13,332 nt of DNA, taken from NCBI GenBank assembly GCA_013331265.1, contig DUGS01000136.1, positions 2,801 through 16,132 on the forward strand, in the 5' to 3' direction. The notes below the pieces were generated by a model. The model saw nothing but the letters and a program-made list of their open reading frames with translations. It was not told the origin of the DNA and ran no database searches. How positions within the stretch are numbered: position 1 is the stretch's first letter; every line of letters starts with the position of its first letter. Positions 1-6,221 of the stretch are shown in pieces. This DNA is from Methanosarcina sp. (GTDB lineage Archaea > Halobacteriota > Methanosarcinia > Methanosarcinales > Methanosarcinaceae). The position numbers were made by a program, and so were the translations under genes.

Positions 1-88
1 TTTTTTTACGAATGTTTCCAATCTGAGACTTCATTCCTTCACTTATGCGTTTATTCATTTCCATCTGAGCGTTTATTCCTTCTTCCAA
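1..88 (-). CDS. Partial unknown protein, 5' end only (runs off left edge)
   Basis: The minus strand carries an open frame that runs off the window at position 1. I place the start at a TTG (88-86), because a GGGGGT ribosome-binding sequence lies 7 bases upstream. The visible 29 residues begin (M)EEGINAQMEMNKRISEGM and are charged and probably helical. The same frame stays open upstream to a TAA at 149-151 with no ATG or GTG, and those 20 extra codons also read plausibly (they include KHPGTLVRKYSF). The gene may therefore start further up with an unusual codon, or it may be N-terminally decayed. I do not recognise the family and assign no function. Confidence 0.45.
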   Translation of the reverse strand, partial: MEEGINAQMEMNKRISEGMKSQIGNIRKK

Positions 89-156
89 GTCAGTTACCCC
101 CTCAAAACTGTATTTTCGAACCAGAGTTCCAGGATGTTTCCTTACTTTTTAGAATA

Positions 157-173
157 GGGAATTTTTAATTCCC
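157..173 (-). terminator. Short AT-rich hairpin between two left-end frames
   Basis: GGGAATT and AATTCCC form a perfect 7-bp stem around a 3-base loop. It lies about 50 bases beyond the TGA (226-228) that ends the membrane frame on the minus strand, and just before the partial gene at the left edge. It could be a terminator or RNA-processing hairpin. There is no long T tract beside it, so the call is tentative. Confidence 0.25.
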
Positions 174-225
174 CAGAATTATAGCATATTTTTTACTTCT
201 GGAGATTTCTATAGTTTTATTCCAA

Positions 226-543
226 TCAAACAGGGACTATGGTCGGCACTATGTATGTGTAAACAATATACAGGATCACCACAAACATGATATGCATAAA
301 GACCATGTCCACAAACCATGGCTTTACTCTAAATTTTGCCAGATCATCCCCCCAGAGACCAGTTACATTCATTCGATTCTTTCCTTGTGCAAGACTAGCA
401 GGCCCTAAAACTCATACAAGCGTGGGCACAATAAACACGCAAAGAGCATACAGGACCAGCAGTATTACAATCTGTGAAAATATAACATCCAGATAGTATG
501 CTTTGGATTTTATCTTCCGCAAAGAATATTCCCCCCATTCCGT
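226..543 (-). pseudogene. Small membrane-protein frame interrupted by an in-frame TGA
   Basis: Read on the minus strand, one continuous frame from 543 to the TGA at 226-228 is broken only by a TGA at 412-414. The first part (43 codons) has a polar start with EWGEYSLRKIKSKAYYLD, then a hydrophobic segment ending FIVPTLV. The second part (61 codons) has a soluble stretch containing VTGLWGDDLAKFRVKPWF, then a second hydrophobic helix ending YIVPTIVPV. The two helices end in similar FIVPTLV/YIVPTIVP motifs, suggesting one two-helix protein of roughly 100 residues. No good ATG opens this frame; a TTG (521-519) preceded by a GGGGGG run is possible. The alternatives are a gene killed by one point mutation, two tiny genes, or a sequencing error. 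TGA is a normal stop in Methanosarcina (UAG, not UGA, encodes pyrrolysine). Family not recognised. Confidence 0.4.
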
Positions 544-1002
544 TTAAGATTGAATTAATATTCAGTTGATATTTAATATTTGATCACGTATAAAATCACA
601 ATTATTTATTTAGTGATTAATAATTCAACTGAATTCCCTTCAAATTAATTTTTATAATATAACCCTTTAGGCCACCGGCATAAATATGAGTTAAAAATAG
701 AAACAGCAACATCAAACTCATAAATTATATAAAAATTCGGACCAGATGACTTCCAGAACCCACATTCTTTATAAATAATTCCTCCCATTAACTTAATTAA
801 TTCGTATCATATATTAATATATCTATATAAAGAATTTTTTTAAAACGTAATTTATAGATTTCTTTTATATGTATATAGATTATAATTAAGGTGTTCAATT
901 TTTCTGTGCATTCACAAAAAGCAGGATTGTGAATAAAAGTAAAAAAATTAAAAAGATGTTTTAAAATACTTATTCAGCTGGATTTCAAAAGAGGAATTAA
1001 AA
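544..1002. other. AT-rich intergenic region with an inverted repeat
   Basis: No convincing gene lies here. The stretch is very AT-rich, with many TATA-like runs. One clear structure is a perfect 10-bp inverted repeat: ATTCAGTTGA at 560-569 and TCAACTGAAT at 625-634. It sits just upstream of the interrupted membrane frame on the minus strand, where a promoter or operator would be expected. An AT-rich TTTTAAAATACTTA (around 960-973) lies about 30 bases before the small ORF at 1003 and could be its TATA box. Confidence 0.4.
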
Positions 1003-1107
1003 GTGAAACAAAAAATAGATTCAGTCGAAGCAAAAACATCCCTATCAAAATCTGAAAAAATGAAGTATTTGTTTCATGATGATAAGCATGTACCTATACG
1101 ATATTAA
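1003..1107 (+). CDS. Possible 34-residue small protein
   Basis: A GTG-initiated ORF of 34 codons starts 8 bases after a GAGG ribosome-binding sequence (991-994). The product begins MKQKIDSVEAKTSLSKSEKM and ends KHVPIRY. It is hydrophilic and lysine-rich, with no membrane segment or recognisable motif. The strong ribosome binding site and upstream AT-rich element are the only support. It could be a genuine small protein, the 5' remnant of a longer lost gene, or chance. It stands alone in an AT-rich region, with the small membrane-protein gene 120 bases downstream on the same strand. Confidence 0.3.
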   Translation: MKQKIDSVEAKTSLSKSEKMKYLFHDDKHVPIRY

Positions 1108-1137
1108 ATATAAAACGGGTGTTTAACTTTACCTAAA

Positions 1138-1149
1138 GATTTATATACA
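1138..1149 (+). promoter_or_regulatory. Putative TATA box for the small membrane protein
   Basis: GATTTATATACA resembles an archaeal TATA box. With the usual spacing of about 25 bases, transcription would start near 1170, giving a leader of about 55-60 bases before the ATG at 1228. Called by pattern only. Confidence 0.35.
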
Positions 1150-1227
1150 ATTATCCTAATTTTATTTTATGTCAGAGGGTTTCCGGCCAGCATAACACTC
1201 AAAAGGCCTGTTACCTGGAGGGGGGAC

Positions 1228-1434
1228 ATGAGGAGTAACACAATTGAAAAGCTATATGGTGGACCAGCTATAATCTTGATGATTATCGGAATATTGGTAA
1301 CTTCATTTCTGTTTTATTTCATGTTTAAATACGCTGATGAAGGAAACCTGTTCATGGTAATTGCAATCCCGCTGGGAATCTCGATTTTTGCGCTGATAGT
1401 CGCAAAGCTTCTGGGCTCAGCAATCAAGGAATAA
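1228..1434 (+). CDS. Small two-helix membrane protein, unknown function
   Basis: This 68-residue ORF has an ATG preceded by an exceptionally strong GGAGGGGGG ribosome-binding sequence a few bases upstream, which fixes the start. The protein has a short polar N-terminus (about residues 1-12), a first membrane helix at about 13-34 (IILMIIGILVTSFLFYFMF region), a short charged loop with YADEGN, and a second helix at about 42-64, ending in a charged SAIKE tail. This is the layout of a small integral membrane hairpin with no visible catalytic residues. It has no same-strand partner beyond the possible 34-residue ORF upstream. I do not recognise the family; that it is translated seems likely, its role is unknown. 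Confidence 0.65.
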   Translation: MRSNTIEKLYGGPAIILMIIGILVTSFLFYFMFKYADEGNLFMVIAIPLGISIFALIVAKLLGSAIKE

Positions 1435-2024
1435 TCCGTGACCTAAAAGGGGGCTGTCCAGAACAGAAAGTGAAAACAGAATGTGAAGATAAAACTTAAG
1501 AATGTTTTACATTTTGTGGAATAAAACTTAAATTGAGCCATTTTCTTTTAAGGCAACTCTTGTTTTTAATTTTTGCAAATATATATAATATTTAAAAACA
1601 GTTGCAGTTAGAAGAAAAAAGTTACCTCACATAATTCTCACAGGACATATAAAAATAATAAACTATCTAGTAATAGATCTTGATATAGATAATTAATATG
1701 TTGTGGCCAATGAGGATTTTCAGCATCAATAGACGTTAATTTATTAAAAAATATCAAATATGAAAAAAGAAAAAGAAAGATTAACAGAAGTTTTTCAGAA
1801 TATCCACTTATTTTTGCAGTTATCTCCAAAAACTCGGGTCTTTGACTTTATACCCGCAGGATTTATCGGTTTATTTGTATTTATTTTTTCGGAGGGGCTT
1901 ATTTCGAGAGGAAAGTCGGAACTCAGGGCTGTAAATAAATTCTGAAAAAATTCAGGTTTTACTGGCTTTTTTGATTTTAAATTCAAGATTCAGAGACGCA
2001 TTTTTGAGTTATGGGATAAGCTCT
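1435..2024. other. Intergenic region without a convincing gene
   Basis: Short overlapping frames of about 60 codons occur on both strands around 1638-1986, but none has a good ribosome binding site or recognisable protein. Visible structure is limited. GGGGGCTGTCC followed by AGAACAG at 1449-1466 resembles the end of some insertion sequences, but no partner terminus or transposase was found. ATAAAACTTAA is repeated directly at 1489-1499 and 1521-1531. AATGT/ACATT forms a small hairpin at 1501-1513. The region lies beyond the 3' ends of both the small membrane protein (plus) and msrH (minus), so it should contain their terminators. Confidence 0.4.
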
Positions 2025-2885
2025 TCAAAATTTACTGGCTTTTGTGATATTATATCCTGTAAACTCCATTTTTCCTGAGTCAGGGTCGATATAAACCATA
2101 TTTGAGATGCTGGAGTAATAAGTGAAAAGTTCCCTTCCCCATTTGAGGGCGCTATCCTCATAACTTATAAGCGTAGTCCCGTCAAACCGCCCGTTCTTGT
2201 CAAAGAGCCAGAGAGCCATAAAGGTGTCCGTTACAACAAGAGTAAGAGGGCCGATGTGACCATCACGCATGGAGACGCTCATATTTTTATGAGAAAGAAA
2301 ACATTTAAACTGTTCAGGGAAGTCATCGAAAAATTTGTCAAAAACCTGTTCTGTAAGTACAAAACTAATTTTTGCGTTTTTCTGCAGAACCTTCGAAAAA
2401 ATACTCACTGTTTGAGGCTGAAAAGTTGAACTTGCCATCATAATATAATTAGAGGCAAGAACGTTCTCGGCAAAGACCGGATGGAACTCAAAGAGGCAAT
2501 CTCTGCCTGCTTCCAGAAGCTCGCAGTGCTCCAGATTTCCGATCCTTTTTCTCATATGATACGGGATCTCACTCAGGTCACGGGTCTCCCAATACTCATG
2601 GTTTTCCACATAAATATTGATAATGTTCAGGAATTCCTCAATTTTTTCAACGATAAGAACCCCCATGTCAGACAATTTATACACGTCTTCAATAGTATCA
2701 TAGGTTACAAGATCCCATTTAAGGAGTTTCTTGATTTGGGGCATCAGAGCACTTGAATTGACATCAAGGACCTCTTTAATTTGCTCTATATTCTTGGGAC
2801 CTTCTTTTAAAAGAAGAACCAGTACGTTTTTTCTTTTTTCAGATAAGAAAATTGTTTTTATCAAGCAGGACGGGTCCAATCTCAT
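2025..2885 (-). CDS. msrH: MsrH, DUF1724/FilR1-type transcriptional activator of mtpCAP
   Basis: This 286-residue cytoplasmic regulator has an N-terminal winged helix-turn-helix (about residues 8-75: LSEKRKNVLVLLLKEG, then IKEVLDVNSSALMPQIKKLLKWDLV) and a C-terminal domain of the FilR1-middle/DUF1724 type (about 105-270). That is the standard layout of the Msr regulators, which control methyltransferase genes in Methanosarcina. Its position 690 bases downstream of mtpP on the same strand matches the mtpCAP-msrH locus, where msrH is reported to be a separate, constitutively transcribed gene needed to switch on mtpCAP. Candidate starts are GTG (2888), ATG (2885) and TTG (2879). I take the ATG, although the upstream GGTGAT overlaps the start codons and leaves a poor ribosome site. 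The effector is unknown; methyl-sulfur compound sensing is inference. Confidence 0.85.
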   Translation of the reverse strand: MRLDPSCLIKTIFLSEKRKNVLVLLLKEGPKNIEQIKEVLDVNSSALMPQIKKLLKWDLVTYDTIEDVYKLSDMGVLIVEKIEEFLNIINIYVENHEYWETRDLSEIPYHMRKRIGNLEHCELLEAGRDCLFEFHPVFAENVLASNYIMMASSTFQPQTVSIFSKVLQKNAKISFVLTEQVFDKFFDDFPEQFKCFLSHKNMSVSMRDGHIGPLTLVVTDTFMALWLFDKNGRFDGTTLISYEDSALKWGRELFTYYSSISNMVYIDPDSGKMEFTGYNITKASKF

Positions 2886-2988
2886 CACCGGGGACTTAGG
2901 GACTTATAGCATCTTCAGGGCAAAACAACGGTGTAAAATGAACAACACCACCGAATATTAATAGAAGAAAATAAGGGAACATTCATTG

Positions 2989-3000
2989 AAATTTATAAAG
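2989..3000 (-). promoter_or_regulatory. Putative TATA box of msrH
   Basis: On the minus strand the sequence reads CTTTATAAATTT, a good match to archaeal TATA boxes. The predicted start of transcription near 2968 would leave a leader of about 80 bases before the msrH start codon. A promoter here fits msrH being transcribed apart from mtpCAP. Confidence 0.4.
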
Positions 3001-3027
3001 CACTATATTATAGGAGATCTTGATATT

Positions 3028-3064
3028 AAAAAGTTATTATTTTAAATGTATCAAAAAGTTATTA
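3028..3064 (-). repeat. Direct repeat upstream of the msrH promoter
   Basis: AAAAAGTTATTA occurs twice (3028-3039 and 3053-3064), 25 bases apart start to start. That is between two and two and a half helical turns, about 30-65 bases upstream of the proposed msrH TATA box. It could be a regulator binding site. The unit is AT-rich, so chance is possible. Confidence 0.3.
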
Positions 3065-3138
3065 AATACCTGCCCTAAATCCTATATGATTACGATATCG
3101 GCCGGAGGGTTCCGGAACTCATTTATGAAAAAAGCCTG

Positions 3139-3174
3139 TGCAGGCACATAAAAAATGGCAAACTTGTGCCTGCA
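3139..3174. repeat. Perfect 10-bp stem hairpin between mtpP and msrH
   Basis: TGCAGGCACA (3139-3148) and TGTGCCTGCA (3165-3174) pair perfectly around a 16-base A-rich loop. The arms are more GC-rich than their surroundings. The hairpin is about 400 bases beyond the mtpP stop and 250 bases before msrH on the same strand. Possible roles are a distal terminator or 3'-end structure of mtpCAP, a regulator site, or the relic of a mobile element. No T tract follows on the minus strand. Confidence 0.4.
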
Positions 3175-3377
3175 TAGATAAACTCCTTGAGATTTTACGG
3201 TCTGTATGGAAAATATGTGACGGCAGTATTTCAAGGAAAAGCTTGATTGTACTGCTATCAGCGTGAAACATTGAACAGGGATCTGGCAATTTCCTGCCTG
3301 GGAAATGTGTAAATGAAGTTCTTCGTTTTTCACAGGTTTTTACTGCACACTTTCTGAAATATTTAATTTATGGAACC

Positions 3378-3403
3378 ACTACTTTTATTTACTACTTTTA
3401 TTT
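3378..3403. repeat. Two perfect tandem copies of a 13-base unit
   Basis: ACTACTTTTATTT is repeated twice head to tail with no mismatch. It is flanked by two similar 17-base sequences starting TGCACACTT at 3344 and 3414. It lies in non-coding DNA downstream of mtpP and most likely arose by replication slippage. Confidence 0.6.
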
Positions 3404-3579
3404 AAAGGTCTTATGCACACTTCTGGAAATTAACATTCCTGTAAACTCGAAGAACCATTTACCTTATTAAAGTCAATACCTAAGGCCTGTAAACCTGAAA
3501 GTAAGACTATTGCTTATGCCATTCCTGTCTTTCTTCATATCTTTATTTTTTACCTCTGTTCTCGCCCTACCTTAATGAC

Positions 3580-4947
3580 TCACCTCTGAGAACCAGTCGG
3601 TAATTCCTCGGCATCCGTAACTTTTACAGCGGCAGTCACTGTTTCTGCGCCTTTTTCTTTCGAGACAAGCAGGCAGAGGAAGGCAAAAACCATGCACGCA
3701 AGCATAAGGAGCCAGACTGATTTGTACTGAGCTACGGAAGCAACAGCCCCGTCAGAGACTTCCATCATCTTCCCGGTCAGTGTCATGAAGATGGCACCCC
3801 CAAGGAAGGGGAAGATATTATACGCACCGGTTGCAGTTCCCATGATTGATGGAGGGAACCATTCTTTTATCTGGGCATAGGATACAACGAAGAAACCTCC
3901 AAAGAACCCGAAGAGGAAGTGGATGAGGGTGTATGCGGTGGTGCTGGTAACGTTTCCTGCCTGGGACCAGATTACTCCCCAGAGCACTATATATACTGCA
4001 GTACCGACAATAAGGACTTTTTTTCGGGACTTGAGCACCCTATCAGAGAGATAGCCTGCAATAGGACAGCCAAAGATCATACCGATTGCTATGAAGGAAA
4101 GGATGCCTGCATAGGTCCCTTTATCCCAGCCGAGGACGTCTCTGAAAAAGGGTCCTCCCCATAGTCCCTGGTAGACCATAAGGCTTCCGTACATGAAGAA
4201 GAACCATATGGACAGAGGCCAGAACTTCATTCCTGAGCTGAAAGTCTGCTTGAGGGCTTCTCCCATCGGAATCTTTTCAATAGCTTTTGGGGGAATGTAT
4301 CTCTCGCCTTTTTCATAAGCTTCAATCTCCGCGACTGTGGGACAGTCCATATCCTCAGGCTTGTCCTTGACCAGAACGAAAATAGCTACTGCAAGCAGCC
4401 CGGAAAAGATGCCAAGCATCAGGAAGACCTTCTGCCAGTCTCCAAAGGCAGCTGCCATTATGGCAAGAGGGCCGGCTGCACTTAAGGCTCCTATATTTCC
4501 TATTGCGAGCAGGACCCCGGACATTGAAGCAAACTCATTCTTTTTGAACCAGATGGCAAGCACCTTCATCACAGGGATGTAGACCATTGCAACCCCTATC
4601 CCTATGAGTACTCTTCCTATAAGGACCATCGTGAAGCTGGAAGCAATTCCGGTAAGGACAGCCCCGACTGCAGCAAGCATTGTAAAGACGCCTGCAGTCT
4701 TTTTTACGCCCCAGCTGTCACTTAAAATCCCACTGGGAAGTTGCATTGCCGTATAAGCATAAAAGTAAGCTGAACCGAGCAGCCCTATAGATGCAGCGCC
4801 TACACCGAATGTATTCATTATGTCAGACGCTACTACTGCGGTAGACACGCGGTGGAAATACACAAAGAAATATGCAAGGGCGAGGATTACAAACACCACC
4901 CAGCGATATTTCATTACTTTGCTTATTTTTTCCTGATTAATTTCCAT
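3580..4947 (-). CDS. mtpP: MtpP, major facilitator superfamily transporter (probable MMPA uptake)
   Basis: This 455-residue integral membrane protein has about 12 predicted helices in two halves joined by a charged loop (about residues 195-230, including KDKPEDMDCPTVAEIEAYEK). The first helix has YFFVYFHRVSTAVVA and the loop after helix 2 carries the MFS motif GILSDSWGVKKT; the second half has the related GYLSDRVLKSRKK. The start is an ATG at 4947, because AGGAG sits 8 bases upstream; a GTG-started 11-residue extension lacks such a site. It follows mtpA by 170 bases on the same strand and is probably the last gene of mtpCAP. In M. acetivorans the equivalent gene is assigned as the putative methylmercaptopropionate transporter. 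That substrate is inferred from context, since sequence alone gives only the superfamily. Confidence 0.85.
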   Translation of the reverse strand: MEINQEKISKVMKYRWVVFVILALAYFFVYFHRVSTAVVASDIMNTFGVGAASIGLLGSAYFYAYTAMQLPSGILSDSWGVKKTAGVFTMLAAVGAVLTGIASSFTMVLIGRVLIGIGVAMVYIPVMKVLAIWFKKNEFASMSGVLLAIGNIGALSAAGPLAIMAAAFGDWQKVFLMLGIFSGLLAVAIFVLVKDKPEDMDCPTVAEIEAYEKGERYIPPKAIEKIPMGEALKQTFSSGMKFWPLSIWFFFMYGSLMVYQGLWGGPFFRDVLGWDKGTYAGILSFIAIGMIFGCPIAGYLSDRVLKSRKKVLIVGTAVYIVLWGVIWSQAGNVTSTTAYTLIHFLFGFFGGFFVVSYAQIKEWFPPSIMGTATGAYNIFPFLGGAIFMTLTGKMMEVSDGAVASVAQYKSVWLLMLACMVFAFLCLLVSKEKGAETVTAAVKVTDAEELPTGSQR

Positions 4948-5117
4948 AGCTATCGCTCCTATGACGATAATTAAGAACACAGATAATACAAGTGATAACA
5001 GGTAGTGGAATTAAGGTAGTAGAATCAGGCGTCTTCAAAGGAGAGGCACGAAGAAACGCCCGAAATCTATACCTCAGTTCCTGATCCAGTAAAATAAAAG
5101 ATCTTTCAATTCACTCA

Positions 5118-6152
5118 TCAGAGGTTTTCTGAAGACCAGTCAGCTGCAGCTTTAACCCAGGTCTTGAGTCTGTCTGGGGTGCTCAGGGGTGGGGTTCCGC
5201 ATCCGAGCATGCTGGCCTTTGCTCCGTCATCGAGTCCTTTTCTAGTTTCTGCAATGATCTGCTCTTCAGTACCTTCAACCATCATAAGAGGAGTTAAATT
5301 CCCGACAACAGGTACTTTCCCTGCGATCTTGGTCGCTTCCTTCATATTAACAGCCTGTTCCACACTCAGGCACTCTGCGCCTGTGGAAGCCATCCCTTCT
5401 ATGATAGGAACAGTATCTCCGCAGATATGGAGTTCCCAGGGGCATCCAAGGTGATGCACAAAGTCGCCTATTTCTTTTTCAGCAGGGACAGCTACCTGGT
5501 AATAGAATTCAGGCATTACGAGGTTAGGGGACGCTGACGCATCCGAATAGTACAGGACATCAGCTCCTGCCTCTATACAGGCCTCGGCATATATCTTGTT
5601 AATCTCCAGGGATTTAGAAAGCCAGTCCTGCATTTTTTGCATTTGCTTTTCCTTCTGGAGGCATTTGATACTTAGCATGGAAAGGTTCTCTGCACCCATG
5701 AGGTCTCCTGTAAGAGTTATGGGCCCAACGAGAAAAGCAGTAACTGCTGCATCGGGATACTTTTCCTTTGCGAGTTTAATGGCTTCAAGTGTGGTTTTTA
5801 CAAATTTATCCTCAAGGAAATTGTCATACTTTACTTCATCAGGTTTACTGAAAAAGCTCCTTACTGAAGGCTGAATATCAATCCTTCCCATCTTAACTTC
5901 AAGACCAAGAGCCTTGGATTCTATGAACATACCAAAAGGCATGACAATATTGTCAAGCCCGGCGTCGGTATGCATAAGGCTCACAGTATTGACCATCATT
6001 TCTGCATTACAATGATAGTCCGGCCAGGAACTCACGCTTTTTTCTATATACTCCTTGACCATAGCAGAGCCGGTGATCACAGGGACCCTGTCAACCGGCT
6101 TTCTGTTGAGCATCGCAAAGACCCTTTCTTTTGAGGTCATCTCAGCTACCAT
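5118..6152 (-). CDS. mtpA: MtpA, methylcobamide:coenzyme M methyltransferase
   Basis: This 344-residue cytoplasmic enzyme belongs to the MtaA/MtbA/MtsA family (uroporphyrinogen decarboxylase fold). It transfers a methyl group from a methylated corrinoid protein to coenzyme M, making methyl-CoM for methanogenesis. The N-terminal MTSKERVFAMLNRKPVDRVPV is characteristic, and the zinc-binding residues appear as H242-x-C244 (in ELHICGDTVP) and C318 (in MLGCGTPPLSTPDRL). Length is normal for the family. The start is fixed by GGAG 8 bases before the ATG. It lies 69 bases after mtpC and ahead of mtpP, as in mtpCAP. With no separate substrate methyltransferase nearby, MtpA may also demethylate the methyl-sulfur substrate, as proposed for MtsA in M. 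barkeri; that is inference. The symbol rests on gene order as well as sequence, since the MT2 paralogues are similar. Confidence 0.88.
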   Translation of the reverse strand: MVAEMTSKERVFAMLNRKPVDRVPVITGSAMVKEYIEKSVSSWPDYHCNAEMMVNTVSLMHTDAGLDNIVMPFGMFIESKALGLEVKMGRIDIQPSVRSFFSKPDEVKYDNFLEDKFVKTTLEAIKLAKEKYPDAAVTAFLVGPITLTGDLMGAENLSMLSIKCLQKEKQMQKMQDWLSKSLEINKIYAEACIEAGADVLYYSDASASPNLVMPEFYYQVAVPAEKEIGDFVHHLGCPWELHICGDTVPIIEGMASTGAECLSVEQAVNMKEATKIAGKVPVVGNLTPLMMVEGTEEQIIAETRKGLDDGAKASMLGCGTPPLSTPDRLKTWVKAAADWSSENL

Positions 6153-6221
6153 GTTTTTGTCTCCTTTTTTACTACTTATGCATTTTAATCCAGGTAAATT
6201 CTCAAAATAACCTGTTTAAAT

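Larger units (their letters stand above)
2889..3579. other. mtpP-msrH intergenic region with hairpin and repeats
   Basis: No credible gene lies here. The region holds the msrH promoter (see the TATA entry) and a direct repeat upstream of it (AAAAAGTTATTA at 3028-3039 and 3053-3064). It also holds a strong hairpin at 3139-3174, a perfect tandem duplication of a 13-base unit at 3378-3403, and two similar 17-base copies beginning TGCACACTT at 3344-3360 and 3414-3430. An 83-codon minus-strand frame spans the hairpin (3082-3333) but has no family resemblance and looks like chance. The 3' end of the mtpCAP transcript must fall in this stretch if msrH is transcribed separately. Confidence 0.5.

Noticed and set aside
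412..414. Reading the in-frame TGA as a recoded amino acid
   Set aside because: In Methanosarcina the recoded stop is UAG (pyrrolysine); no selenocysteine system is known there, so recoding of UGA is unlikely.
1449..1466. GGGGGCTGTCC sequence resembling an insertion-sequence end
   Set aside because: No matching inverted terminus, target duplication or transposase fragment was found nearby.
1638..1986. Three overlapping ORFs of about 60 codons on both strands
   Set aside because: They overlap each other, have no good ribosome sites and show low-complexity AT-driven composition.
3082..3333. 83-codon minus-strand ORF between mtpP and msrH
   Set aside because: Starts without a convincing ribosome site, passes through a perfect hairpin, and its product resembles no family; most likely a chance frame.
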